From Acidobacteriaceae bacterium (GTDB taxonomy: Bacteria; Acidobacteriota; Terriglobia; Terriglobales; SbA1): a stretch of DNA of 12,641 bases. The DNA is taken from assembly GCA_019237515.1 (NCBI GenBank), contig JAFAGX010000211.1:1-12641 (forward strand). The letters run 5' to 3'. The notes under the pieces are model-generated. The model was not told the DNA's origin, ran no database searches, and saw nothing but the letters and a program-made list of their open reading frames with translations. Both the position numbers and the translations under genes were made by a program. Of the stretch, positions 6,373 to 12,641 are shown piece after piece (positions within the stretch are counted from its first letter, which is position 1; each line of letters starts with the position of its first letter).

Positions 6373-6561
6373 TCAGGCGGATCTGCGCTGGTGTTCATCG
6401 GGTTTGGGAGCTGCGGGTTGCTCTGGAGATACGTGGGCGAACGCTTCGATGAATTCTCGGAGCCGGTGGATCTGGGCGGAGTAAAAAACAGCGGTCGTAA
6501 CCGCTCCGGCGGCTGCACCGAGGAGAAAGATTGCGAGGGCCGACCAGATGCCCATCGTCAT
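6373..6561 (-). CDS. Small single-helix membrane protein
   Basis: A 62-residue protein if started at ATG 6559-6561 (MTMGIW). One hydrophobic helix, about residues 4-26 (IWSALAIFLLGAAAGAVTTAVF), is followed by an amphipathic, charged stretch (SAQIHRLREFIEAF) and a Pro/basic tail. It probably sits in the inner membrane with a cytoplasmic tail. I know no function. An in-frame TTG at 6580-6582 would add seven residues, and a second ATG at 6553-6555 would remove two; none has a good Shine-Dalgarno, so the start is open. It lies 147 bases upstream of the response regulator on the same strand. The hydrophobic helix followed by a charged helix is more protein-like than the overlapping frames, but the call stays tentative. 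Confidence 0.55.
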   Translation of the reverse strand: MTMGIWSALAIFLLGAAAGAVTTAVFYSAQIHRLREFIEAFAHVSPEQPAAPKPDEHQRRSA

Positions 6562-6605
6562 TCTGTTATCACACCGGTTCAACCCTGGTGCGAAGTCTCA
6601 CGTTT

Positions 6606-6738
6606 TGTTACGAAAACCGGAGAAATCGGCGGGATTGCCGCACTCGCAGTGCGTTGAGGGTTGATGCATTGTTACGAAACCAGAACGGGCAGGTTCCGAG
6701 CGGCGCGCAATAACAGTGGTCGTGGTCGACGCCACGAC
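6606..6738. promoter_or_regulatory. Repeat-rich divergent intergenic region
   Basis: Between the leftward small membrane protein and the rightward pilin-like gene lie several repeats. There is a direct repeat TGTTACGAAA(A)CC at 6606-6618 and 6670-6681. There is a dyad CGCACT-cgc-AGTGCG at 6639-6653. A second dyad, GTCGTGG-tcgacg-CCACGAC, is at 6719-6738. These could be operator sites for control of one or both divergent genes. No clear -35/-10 pair was found for the rightward gene. Confidence 0.35.
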
Positions 6739-6813
6739 GCCGCCAAGCCGCGTAAAATATTGCAGCGGGGCCGGGTTTGCCGCCGCTCGAATTTATACAA
6801 AAATGGAACAGGA

Positions 6814-7284
6814 ATGAAACGCATGCTAATTCGCTGGTTGCAACTTTCGCTTACGCTGGTAATCATCGCCAGCTCGCTGACCGTGGCGGCACAGGATCAA
6901 GGCGCCCCGCCTCAAGCCACCACGTCCCAGACGACGTATCAGCCGAAATTTCCCGGTGATCCCGCGCGCTCGGACTCTGAGGCAAATGCGCTTGGCTATA
7001 TGCGCACGGTGATTCGGGCCCAGAAGCTCTATAACAAGAAGAACGACAAGTACGCGACTTCCCTCGCAGATCTTGTGCACACCGGAAACTTCACGCGCCG
7101 CATGCTGGGCACCGATCGGGGAGACTACACGGTTCAGTTTCACTCCAAGAAAGATGGGTATGAGCTGACCATGGTTCCGAAGCAAGAAGATGCCACTCAT
7201 CGCTCGTTCTTTACGAATGAAGACGGCGTAATCCACGCTGATGAAACAAAGGCTGCCGATGAAGACTCGCCGAAACTGAAATAA
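6814..7284 (+). CDS. Secreted protein with pilin-like globular domain
   Basis: A 156-residue protein beginning with a Sec signal peptide (MKRMLIRWLQLSLTLVIIASSLTVAAQ, about 27 residues), then a Pro/Gln/Thr linker. The domain that follows (ANALGYMRTVIRAQKLYNKKNDKYATSLADLV, then YTVQFHSKKDGYELTMVP, then HRSFFTNEDGVIHADE) is the layout of the C-terminal globular part of type IV pilin/PulG-like proteins: a helix with the 'A..L..I..AQ..Y' pattern, a beta sheet and a final 'RSF..d.sGvI' strand. The prepilin-peptidase site and the long N-terminal pilin helix are missing, so it is unlikely to be assembled into a pilus. The frame is open further upstream (from 6661), but that part is Arg-rich and unlike a coding start. 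ATG 6814 (GGA nine bases before) or ATG 6823 (AGGA nine bases before) fits the signal peptide. Confidence 0.75.
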   Translation: MKRMLIRWLQLSLTLVIIASSLTVAAQDQGAPPQATTSQTTYQPKFPGDPARSDSEANALGYMRTVIRAQKLYNKKNDKYATSLADLVHTGNFTRRMLGTDRGDYTVQFHSKKDGYELTMVPKQEDATHRSFFTNEDGVIHADETKAADEDSPKLK

Positions 7285-7292
7285 TCTTGCGC

Positions 7293-8003
7293 TTAACTCT
7301 GCCGGATTTCTGCCGCTTTTCCGTCGCGAAATGTGATGCTGAAGGGCTTGCCCCCGTTGGGGTAATTCACCGTTTTCACATCGGCACTTGTGGAGGGCTC
7401 AGGAATGCCCATGCCGATAGCGAAGTCTGTCTGCAGTTCGCTCATGCCAGACTTCACCTGGTGCTGATCGATGGCCTGCCACACATCTCGGGACCAGTGT
7501 TTGTAAAGCTCGTGCGGGTCCTGAATGTAGAGCATCTCGTCGGAGTAAATTTGATAGTTGCCATTCCTAAGTGAGCCGATTGGGAAAGCATAGGTTTTTC
7601 CGCTGTCCTCAAATACAGCCATCAACTGCTGCTCACCGGGCGACCCAGGCGTGTGGTCAAGAACTACATCTTTGATCTGCAATTTCTGCAATGGCAGTAG
7701 CTTCCCTGCGTCATGCGCGAAATCGGTGCGGTGGTTCTCGTAAGGATTATAGGTGTAGCGATAGCCTTCTTTGACCCACACCGGCTGCTGAACCAGTTGC
7801 CGCGACGATTTGAGATCGTAAGGATAGAGCTTCTTGGGAATGACGTAATAGTCGGGATCAATTGGTTTGCTTTGCAGCCGCAGACGGGCTTGCTCCATCT
7901 TGGCCGAATGCCGCTCATAAAGAATGTAGCCCGTGCGGGCGCCCGCAACGATGATCGCGAACGCCAGCACGAGCTGAATTTTCTGCTTGCTCTCAGGACT
8001 CAT
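7293..8003 (-). CDS. Hypothetical membrane-anchored protein
   Basis: A 236-residue protein with one N-terminal transmembrane helix (about residues 9-29, IQLVLAFAIIVAGARTGYIL) after a short charged start, the pattern of a signal anchor. The remaining 200 residues would face the periplasm. They hold YYVIPKKLYPYDLKSSRQL, WVKEGYRYTYNPY, then a beta-rich middle (LLPLQKLQIKDVVL, QLMAVFEDSGKTYAFPIG) and a C-terminal GKPFSITFRDGKAAEI. I do not recognise the family. ATG 8001-8003 has no clear ribosome site. It follows the gene at 8022-8303 by 18 bases, so translation may be coupled or leaderless-like. It is convergent with the pilin-like gene, with only eight bases between the stop codons. Confidence 0.75.
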   Translation of the reverse strand: MSPESKQKIQLVLAFAIIVAGARTGYILYERHSAKMEQARLRLQSKPIDPDYYVIPKKLYPYDLKSSRQLVQQPVWVKEGYRYTYNPYENHRTDFAHDAGKLLPLQKLQIKDVVLDHTPGSPGEQQLMAVFEDSGKTYAFPIGSLRNGNYQIYSDEMLYIQDPHELYKHWSRDVWQAIDQHQVKSGMSELQTDFAIGMGIPEPSTSADVKTVNYPNGGKPFSITFRDGKAAEIRQS

Positions 8004-8021
8004 CGCATGAAGCGGGACGTG

Positions 8022-8303
8022 TTAGCTGCGCAATAGCGCTTCATACCACGTCGACCCGCGACTCTCCGCCGCTTCCGCCAGTCGTTCGCCGACCCGGGAA
8101 ACCACTCCTAAGAACGTGTTGCCTCGCTCCACGTAGTCGGGCAGCCGCTCACGAATTTCGGCAAATTTGTCGGGATACTCCGAGGCAAGCGTCGCCAAAC
8201 CAACCCCCGCCAGGATAACTCCCGCAGTCGGTTTTCCCTTCAAGAACATAATGGCGGCGGCTCCCGCCGAACCCGCCAACAACGCACGTTTCCAAGCTTC
8301 CAC
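8022..8303 (-). CDS. Small hydrophobic hypothetical protein
   Basis: A 93-residue protein. Its N-terminal half is hydrophobic and Gly/Ala-rich (ALLAGSAGAAAIMFL, then AGVILAGVGLATLASEYP), probably two short membrane segments separated by KGKPT. The C-terminal half is charged and helical (DKFAEIRERLPDYVERG, SRVGERLAEAAESRG). GTG 8301-8303 was chosen because GGAGGG lies four bases before it; a TTG at 8313-8315 in the same frame would place that Shine-Dalgarno inside the gene. No function is known to me. It is the first gene of a leftward pair with 7293-8003. Confidence 0.7.
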   Translation of the reverse strand: MEAWKRALLAGSAGAAAIMFLKGKPTAGVILAGVGLATLASEYPDKFAEIRERLPDYVERGNTFLGVVSRVGERLAEAAESRGSTWYEALLRS

Positions 8304-8324
8304 CTTGCCCTCCAATCGGCTTCA

Positions 8325-8352
8325 CTGACTCGAGATCACAGTACTTTATACT
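8325..8352 (+). promoter_or_regulatory. Promoter candidate for the P1 peptidase gene
   Basis: CTGACT (8325-8330) and TATACT (8347-8352) are spaced 16 bases apart. Initiation near 8359 would put the GGAG ribosome site (8359-8362) at the very start of the mRNA, a short leader. It would exclude the in-frame GTG at 8355 and fits the ATG at 8370. Confidence 0.4.
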
Positions 8353-8369
8353 CTGTGCGGAGAATTTTG

Positions 8370-9527
8370 ATGCTGAAAACCTGGCAAGCGATTGGGATTT
8401 CTATTCTGTTTTTTTCTTTATCCGCTAGTTTTGCGATCGGTCAAAAAAAACCGCGCGCGCGAGATTTAGGGGTTCCCTTCGATGGCACTCCCGGCGCATT
8501 GAACGCAATAACCGATATTAAAGGCGTAGAAGTCGGCCATACCACGTTGGTTTCCGGCAACGGACCGTTGAAAGTCGGTATAGGGCCGGTTCGGACGGGG
8601 GTTACCGCCGTTTTTCCTCGAGGAAAACAATCCTCCGATTCGGTGTTTGGTGCCTGGTTCACACTGAACGGAAATGGCGAAATGACGGGAACGACATGGG
8701 TCGAGGACTCCGGTTTTCTCGAAGGACCGGTGATGATTACGAACACGCATAGCGTCGGCGTGGTTCGCGATGCCGTGATCGCCTGGAGAGTAAAGCACGG
8801 TCATCCCGATATGCAGGGCTATTGGTGGTCATTGCCCGTCGTGGCCGAGACCTGGGACGGCTACCTGAATGACATTAATGGCTTCCATGTGAAGCCAGAA
8901 GACGCCTTCCACGCCTTGGACACGGCCAGCAGCGGGCCGGTGGAAGAAGGCAGCGTAGGCGGCGGTACAGGGATGATTTGCAATGAATTCAAGGGTGGAA
9001 TCGGCACCTCATCTCGGACGCTCGATGCCAAACACGGCGGCTACACGATTGGTGTGCTGGTGCAATGCAATTATGGCCGGCGCGACCAGTTGCGTATTGC
9101 CGGGGTGCCAGTGGGAAAAGAGATTCCCGGCCATGTTTATGATGATGACACCGGATCCATTATCGTCGTCGTTGCGACAGATGCGCCACTGATACCCACG
9201 CAACTGAAGCGAGTCGCCCGGCGGGTCTCGCTCGGGCTTGGCAGAGACGGCAGTTATTCCGGGGACGGCTCAGGGGATATTTTCATTGCATTCTCAACCG
9301 CCAATGCTGGCGGAGGTGGGTCAAAGGGATTGCATCAAATCACGATGTTGCCCAATGAACAGCTTGACTTGATTTTCTTGGCAACCGTTCAGGCAACGGA
9401 AGAAGCCGTCGTGAACGCCATGGTGGCGGCGGAGACCATGACCGGGATCGACAATCACACAGTGCAAGGACTTCCCCATGATCGCCTGCGCGAAATCCTG
9501 AAGAAATACAACCGGCTTAAGGAGTAA
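8370..9527 (+). CDS. Exported P1-family (S58, DmpA-like) aminopeptidase
   Basis: A 385-residue protein with a signal peptide (MLKTWQAIGISILFFSLSASFAIG). The mature part carries S58 family hallmarks: GVPFDGTPGALNAITDIKGV, GPVRTGVTAVFPRG, GPVMITNTHSVGVVRDAV, EEGSVGGGTGMICNEFKGG and VLVQCNYGRR. The self-cleavage site is visible at Gly262-Ser263, before SIIVVVATDAPLIP. In DmpA this Ser becomes the N-terminal nucleophile of the smaller subunit; here that subunit would be about 123 residues, close to DmpA's. Asn234 in QCNYG fits the oxyanion role. Family members release N-terminal residues, including D- or beta-amino acids; the substrate here is unknown. ATG 8370 is preferred over GTG 8355 because GGAG lies seven bases before it and the signal peptide then starts cleanly. 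It is convergent with the methyltransferase gene, one base between stops. Confidence 0.93.
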   Translation: MLKTWQAIGISILFFSLSASFAIGQKKPRARDLGVPFDGTPGALNAITDIKGVEVGHTTLVSGNGPLKVGIGPVRTGVTAVFPRGKQSSDSVFGAWFTLNGNGEMTGTTWVEDSGFLEGPVMITNTHSVGVVRDAVIAWRVKHGHPDMQGYWWSLPVVAETWDGYLNDINGFHVKPEDAFHALDTASSGPVEEGSVGGGTGMICNEFKGGIGTSSRTLDAKHGGYTIGVLVQCNYGRRDQLRIAGVPVGKEIPGHVYDDDTGSIIVVVATDAPLIPTQLKRVARRVSLGLGRDGSYSGDGSGDIFIAFSTANAGGGGSKGLHQITMLPNEQLDLIFLATVQATEEAVVNAMVAAETMTGIDNHTVQGLPHDRLREILKKYNRLKE

Positions 9528-9528
9528 G

Positions 9529-10278
9529 TCAGTAGATCGTATATCCCGGGGCGGGATTGCGAATATCTGGTTTCGACGCCATCAACAACAGCGCACCAAT
9601 GCGCTTGAACGCTCGCAGATCTTCCAGGCTGTGAAATGACTTGGTCTGGTAATCGTCGGGAGTGGGCGTATCGTCGGGGATCCGCGCGGCTTCCACGTTT
9701 TCGAACGCATGCTTTTTGAGCAGGTCAATATACTCCGCTTCCGAGCGCACATGCACCGGAACTTTCAGCTTGTCCACCCATTGCAACGAATAAGGATTGT
9801 CTTTGTACAAATTAATCAGAATGAACACGCGTCCCTGTGGCGCCATGACGCGAAACAGTTCTGCCAGCGCGCGTTCCTGGTCGGGATAGTAGTAAAACGA
9901 TTCCACCGAAAGCACCTTGTCAAAGAAATTTTCTTCCCACGGAATCTGCTGGGCCGATCCCCAAACATAAAGAATGTTCTCGAAATCGGCCGAGGTGGTG
10001 CGGGCGCGACGAATCATTTCGTCGGAAACATCTAATCCGATGACTTGACCAAAACCTTCCGGGCCATCGCCGACGAGACGAGCCAACAACCGGGTTGCCC
10101 AGCCCGCCCCGCATCCGAGATCGAGAACCCGTTCGCCGGGACGCAGATTCATCCGCCGAATGGCTTTCTCGGTGATATTGAGGTGATGGCGCTCCATTTT
10201 CTCGCCTTCACCTTCCGCCGCCCAGCGATTGAATTCCAGCTGGAGCTGTTCGTCGGGAGTGGGTAATTTCTCTGGCAT
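9529..10278 (-). CDS. Class I SAM-dependent methyltransferase
   Basis: A 249-residue protein. Motif I is VLDLGCGAGWATRLL (51-65), the acidic residue of motif II is in IGLDVSDEMI (Asp83), and the post-motif region reads AQQIPWEENFFDKVLSVES (109-127), followed by YYYPDQERALAELFRVMAPQGRVFI. This is the Methyltransf_11/UbiE-like layout. It contains an N-terminal helix (QLQLEFNRWAAEG) and no membrane segment. The methyl acceptor cannot be read from the sequence. It lies 45 bases downstream of the isopropylmalate-synthase-like gene and may be cotranscribed. There is no visible Shine-Dalgarno; a 10-base palindrome sits where one would be expected. Confidence 0.9.
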   Translation of the reverse strand: MPEKLPTPDEQLQLEFNRWAAEGEGEKMERHHLNITEKAIRRMNLRPGERVLDLGCGAGWATRLLARLVGDGPEGFGQVIGLDVSDEMIRRARTTSADFENILYVWGSAQQIPWEENFFDKVLSVESFYYYPDQERALAELFRVMAPQGRVFILINLYKDNPYSLQWVDKLKVPVHVRSEAEYIDLLKKHAFENVEAARIPDDTPTPDDYQTKSFHSLEDLRAFKRIGALLLMASKPDIRNPAPGYTIY

Positions 10279-10283
10279 AGGTT

Positions 10284-10293
10284 CGTTCGAACG
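10284..10293. repeat. Palindrome CGTTCGAACG at the methyltransferase start
   Basis: A perfect 10-base palindrome 6-15 bases upstream of ATG 10276-10278, in the place of a ribosome site. It could be a protein-binding site or chance. Confidence 0.3.
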
Positions 10294-10323
10294 TGTGGCG
10301 CGCGCATTCCGGCCCGGCCTACA

Positions 10324-11562
10324 CTAATGCTGCGCCCCATTCACGCACTCGAGGATTTCGGCCTCGCTCAATACCCGGTTAGACTCCTTGGCCCGGCGAT
10401 AAATCTTGTCTACCAGTTCCTCTGAATCCGGGATGCCATGGCGTTCGAGCCAAAAATGAATATTGGATCTGCCGCTCATGGGACCGATATCAATCACTTG
10501 CTCCAATCCAAAAACGTGCGCCGGAACGCCGGAGTAGACCGTGTTCGCAAGCTCGACGTCGTTCTTCTTGTAAGCTTTGATTACAGCGGAGGCATGCACT
10601 CCCGTCGCGGTGCGGAAAGCATCCTCACCGACAACCGGATAGTTGATCGGGATGGGCACGCCAGTTGCCCGCGAGACTGCCTGACAATAATCCTTAAGCT
10701 TCGTAAGATCCTGGTCTACCCATGGTGGGATTCCCATAAGGCGGAGATTCACCAGCATTTGATCCATCTGGGTATTGCCCACTCGCTCACCAATTCCTAT
10801 CGCGGTCGCGTGAACGCAATCGGCCCCCGCGACCAAAGCCGCCATTGAGTTGGCAATCGCCAAGCCACGATCACAGTGCCCGTGCCAGTCCACACGAATC
10901 TTCTCACCACTGGGCTTGATGACCTGATCGATCACAAACCGGACGAGTGCAAACGTTCCCATCGGTGTGGCGTGTCCCGCGGTATCGCAAATTACGATGG
11001 CTCGCGCCCCGCAATTGATGGCCGTGCTGTACAGTCGCCGAACCATCTCGGGGTCGCACCGCGTCGTATCTTCGGTCACGTACATAACATCCAGGCCCAG
11101 AGAGATGGCGTATTTGACGGCTGTTTCCGTCGTATGGAGCAGAAAATCGTCAGTCCATCCCTCGGTGTAACGCCGGATCGGACTGGATCCGAGAAAAGTT
11201 GCGGCTTCGATTTTCAATCCGGTGCGCTGAACAATATGCGCGATCGGTTTAATGTCGTTCTCCACCGTACGGGCCGCGCAGTTTGCTCGAATCTTCATTT
11301 TGTGCTGAACGATCTCACGGGCGAGAGCTTCGGTGTGTTCGCAAGCGCGAGTTCCGGCCCCCGGAAGCCCGAGGTCGAGCGAATTGATGCCCAACGCCTC
11401 CATGAGATGGAGGATCGTAATTTTCTCGTCAATCGAGGGATCGCGGACAGACGGCGATTGCAGACCATCGCGTAAAGTTTCGTCATTCAGCAGGACATTG
11501 TGAGCCGGCCGCAACGAGGCGGGATGAATCTGGTTCCAGTCGTAGATGAGTTCAGATTTCAC
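10324..11562 (-). CDS. Short isopropylmalate/homocitrate synthase-family enzyme (DRE-TIM metallolyase)
   Basis: A 412-residue protein with the HMGL-like TIM barrel. Metal and catalytic signatures are DETLRDG (Asp27, Glu28, Arg31), WHGHCDRGLA (His227, His229), the GERVGNT loop (258-264) and TRCDPEMV. After the barrel come the linker segments EDAFRTATGVHASAVIKA (with His323) and GPMSGRSNIHFWLERHG (360-376), typical of the LeuA/homocitrate synthase subdomains. Such enzymes condense acetyl-CoA with a 2-oxoacid. The protein stops about 100 residues short of a full LeuA and has no C-terminal leucine-sensing domain, so feedback inhibition by leucine is unlikely. It may be a homocitrate synthase, citramalate-type or unregulated isopropylmalate synthase. 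The start is GTG 11560-11562 with a weak GAG before it. The context (methyltransferase, Cys-rich protein) does not identify a leucine operon. Confidence 0.88.
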   Translation of the reverse strand: MKSELIYDWNQIHPASLRPAHNVLLNDETLRDGLQSPSVRDPSIDEKITILHLMEALGINSLDLGLPGAGTRACEHTEALAREIVQHKMKIRANCAARTVENDIKPIAHIVQRTGLKIEAATFLGSSPIRRYTEGWTDDFLLHTTETAVKYAISLGLDVMYVTEDTTRCDPEMVRRLYSTAINCGARAIVICDTAGHATPMGTFALVRFVIDQVIKPSGEKIRVDWHGHCDRGLAIANSMAALVAGADCVHATAIGIGERVGNTQMDQMLVNLRLMGIPPWVDQDLTKLKDYCQAVSRATGVPIPINYPVVGEDAFRTATGVHASAVIKAYKKNDVELANTVYSGVPAHVFGLEQVIDIGPMSGRSNIHFWLERHGIPDSEELVDKIYRRAKESNRVLSEAEILECVNGAQH

Positions 11563-11594
11563 GGTTCTCGTCTTGGGACTCGCGTCTCGTAAGC

Positions 11595-11641
11595 CTGCCC
11601 TGAGCGAAGGCGGAGGATCCAGGCCTGGCGAAGCTCGGCAG
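11595..11641. repeat. Long intergenic hairpin, possible dispersed repeat
   Basis: CTGCC-(ct)-GAGC pairs with GCTC-GGCAG (11595-11605 with 11633-11641), nine pairs with a two-base bulge. The interior holds a perfect palindrome CCAGGCCTGG (11619-11628). It fills most of the 79-base gap between two leftward genes. No T-run follows on either strand. The sequence style resembles intergenic repeat elements known from environmental genomes, but no second copy is visible in this window. Confidence 0.4.
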
Positions 11642-11971
11642 CTATCTTTCCTTCCCGGGGATCGTCAACCCAAACACCGAGGTTTGGCCCTCACCCGCCA
11701 CGCTGGTTCGCGATTCCTCGGCATTAGGCAAATACAGGGTCTTGCAGTGCTCGCAGCGATACACTTCAGCATCGCGTCCCCAGGCCTTTTCCACGTCCCC
11801 ACACTCCTGTTCCAGAACATCAGTCGTATAGAACCAGCGCTTAAGATGCCCGCCGCAAAACTTACCTTTTGCATCTTTCTCATTACACGAGCGCTGTCCC
11901 AGTTTCTTGATTTTCACCTTATGATTCGGCAACTGCGGCGCGGTTTGCATTCTAGGAGCAGTGGTGGCCAA
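11642..11971 (-). CDS. Small Cys-rich (zinc-ribbon-like) hypothetical protein
   Basis: A 109-residue basic protein. Cysteines lie at C29, C39, C57, C73 and C76, with His42 close to C39 (KFCGGHLKRWF); the last pair is a C-x2-C knuckle in YRCEHCKTLYLP. These give enough ligands for one or two zinc sites. No catalytic motif is seen and I know no function. Start TTG 11969-11971 is preferred because GAGGG lies six bases before it; an ATG at 11948-11950 in the same frame has no ribosome site. It is preceded by a structured leader (11993-12035) and followed by the hairpin 11595-11641. Confidence 0.7.
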   Translation of the reverse strand: MATTAPRMQTAPQLPNHKVKIKKLGQRSCNEKDAKGKFCGGHLKRWFYTTDVLEQECGDVEKAWGRDAEVYRCEHCKTLYLPNAEESRTSVAGEGQTSVFGLTIPGKER

Positions 11972-11992
11972 GTGTGTCCCTCGTAGAGATGA

Positions 11993-12035
11993 TCGAGTGC
12001 CGCCAGTTTCGCGGCATAACGTCGATTTTACTCGA
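11993..12035 (-). promoter_or_regulatory. Structured 5' leader of the Cys-rich protein gene
   Basis: On the minus strand TCGAG and CTCGA enclose a 13-14-base bulge and an inner perfect stem TGCCGC-gaaactg-GCGGCA. The inner 3' arm runs directly into the outer 3' arm (GCGGCACTCGA). The fold ends about 10 bases before the Shine-Dalgarno of TTG 11971. It could be a translational control element or a binding site. The rest of this gap (12036-12120) shows nothing I can name. Confidence 0.35.
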
Positions 12036-12120
12036 ATGCATTTGTGGCCTGCTAGCCAAGCGAGGCCTAGGTGCGATGAATCCGGTTGATCCGCGCGATC
12101 TTTGAGCTGCCTTCTATGCT

Positions 12121-12600
12121 TCAGAACTCCCGTTTGGGCGGGGTCTGCTCTGGGCCCACGCGGCCAGTGACGATGTCGGCAACAAAGTAGTTTTCACCTT
12201 TGATCGGGGTGCCTGCCAAACGCCGCAGCATCGCAAGTTGACCAACATGGGTCAACGCATCGGCCACCGGCCCCTGAAAAAGCTTTTCCGGGGGCGTTTC
12301 CAGAGACTGTGTGGACGCAAGGTAATCATCAAACGCTTTCAGCGCAGCGAAAAAGCGCTGCACCTCCTGATCCCAGGGCTGCGGTGCAGAGTCTTTCCAC
12401 TGCCGGGTACCATTGGCCATCGACAGCGCCCAATCCATCAGATCGCAAATGTGGGCCAGGAGTTTGGCGGGAGTTTTCTCGGCTCCATTGAAATGGGCGA
12501 ACTCGGCCGTGGCTCCGCGGACAACTTTGCCGCCTCGGTAAGCGAGCGTGGCCACGGTGTGCCGCAATAATTCACGTTTTGGATCGTCAGTGCCCGTCAT
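12121..12600 (-). CDS. DinB-like superfamily protein
   Basis: A 159-residue helical protein. Conserved-looking parts are LLRHTVATLAYRGGKVVRG, LLAHICDLMDWALSMANG, QRFFAALKAFDDYLAST and ALTHVGQLAMLRRLAGTPI, the four-helix DinB/YfiT layout. His14, His50 and His118 occupy helix positions matching the metal-binding His triad of the family. Members include thiol-dependent transferases, but most are uncharacterised; no substrate can be assigned. ATG 12598-12600 is preceded by GGGAG at five bases, a strong start. It runs leftward toward the Cys-rich protein gene, with 149 bases between them, so a common transcript is possible but not needed. Confidence 0.8.
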   Translation of the reverse strand: MTGTDDPKRELLRHTVATLAYRGGKVVRGATAEFAHFNGAEKTPAKLLAHICDLMDWALSMANGTRQWKDSAPQPWDQEVQRFFAALKAFDDYLASTQSLETPPEKLFQGPVADALTHVGQLAMLRRLAGTPIKGENYFVADIVTGRVGPEQTPPKREF

Positions 12601-12641
12601 GGTTGCTCCCGGATCAGTTTATCTGAAGCACTGAAGAATAC

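Noticed and set aside
6222..6518. A 98-codon minus-strand frame overlapping the small membrane protein and the regulator promoter
   Set aside because: The translation is Pro/Ser/Arg-rich and low in complexity, and the alternative frame encodes a sensible transmembrane helix.
6661..6813. N-terminal extension of the pilin-like gene to an ATG at 6661 region
   Set aside because: The 51 extra residues are Arg/Asn-rich and would bury the signal peptide; the extension also covers repeat-rich regulatory sequence.
8355..8369. GTG start for the P1 peptidase at 8355
   Set aside because: It lies between the -10 box and the ribosome site; ATG 8370 has correctly spaced GGAG and a clean signal peptide.
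10876..11475. A 199-codon open frame on the plus strand opposite the isopropylmalate/homocitrate synthase-like gene
   Set aside because: It is fully antisense to a well-conserved enzyme; the translation is His/Arg/Ser-rich with no recognisable motif.
1..12641. Search for a defence, toxin-antitoxin, mobile or CRISPR system
   Set aside because: No nuclease, helicase, transposase, recombinase, short regularly spaced repeats or toxin-antitoxin-like pair was found. The small paired genes (7293-8303) are membrane-associated and show no toxin features.

Overview
The window looks like a chromosomal, non-mobile stretch from an Acidobacteriota (Terriglobia-like) genome. This is inferred from the gene mix: a secreted protein with a carboxypeptidase-regulatory-like domain, a SYLF/Ysc84 lipoprotein-like protein, a PilZ-like protein, a NarL-type regulator, small Cys-rich proteins and an exported P1 (DmpA-type) peptidase. 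It also fits moderate-to-high G+C and frequent GTG/TTG starts. No taxonomic marker gene is present, so this is a judgement and not a proof. I see no tRNA, rRNA, CRISPR array, transposase, phage gene or integration site.

Layout. Positions 1-486 (+) hold the 3' part of a family-2 glycosyltransferase. Convergent to it is a leftward series: small zinc-ribbon protein (543-794), PilZ-like protein (869-1294) and SYLF-domain secreted protein (1400-2089). A strong intrinsic terminator on the minus strand (2193-2243) separates these from the next leftward gene, a B12-binding-type radical SAM protein (2361-4049). Further right are a secreted carboxypeptidase-regulatory-like protein (4266-5273), a NarL/LuxR-type response regulator with a degenerate receiver (5551-6225) and a small one-helix membrane protein (6373-6561), all leftward. 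A repeat-rich divergent intergenic region (6562-6813) precedes a rightward gene for a secreted protein with a pilin-like globular domain (6814-7284). This is convergent with two small membrane-associated proteins (7293-8003, 8022-8303). An exported P1-family peptidase (8370-9527, +) follows, convergent at 1 bp with a leftward group: SAM methyltransferase (9529-10278), short isopropylmalate/homocitrate-synthase-family enzyme (10324-11562), Cys-rich protein (11642-11971) and DinB-like protein (12121-12600).

How the genes may work together. The window does not read as one dedicated system. It is mostly single or paired housekeeping/accessory genes. The most informative non-gene signals are: the terminator at 2193-2243; a degenerate second copy of the response regulator's 3' end lying at the end of the neighbouring secreted-protein gene (4222-4274), which records a past duplication or rearrangement; a perfect Shine-Dalgarno in front of an out-of-frame ATG at the radical SAM gene; and structured leaders and inverted repeats at 6606-6738, 11595-11641 and 11993-12035. 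I did not find convincing evidence of a new defence, biosynthetic or mobile system here.
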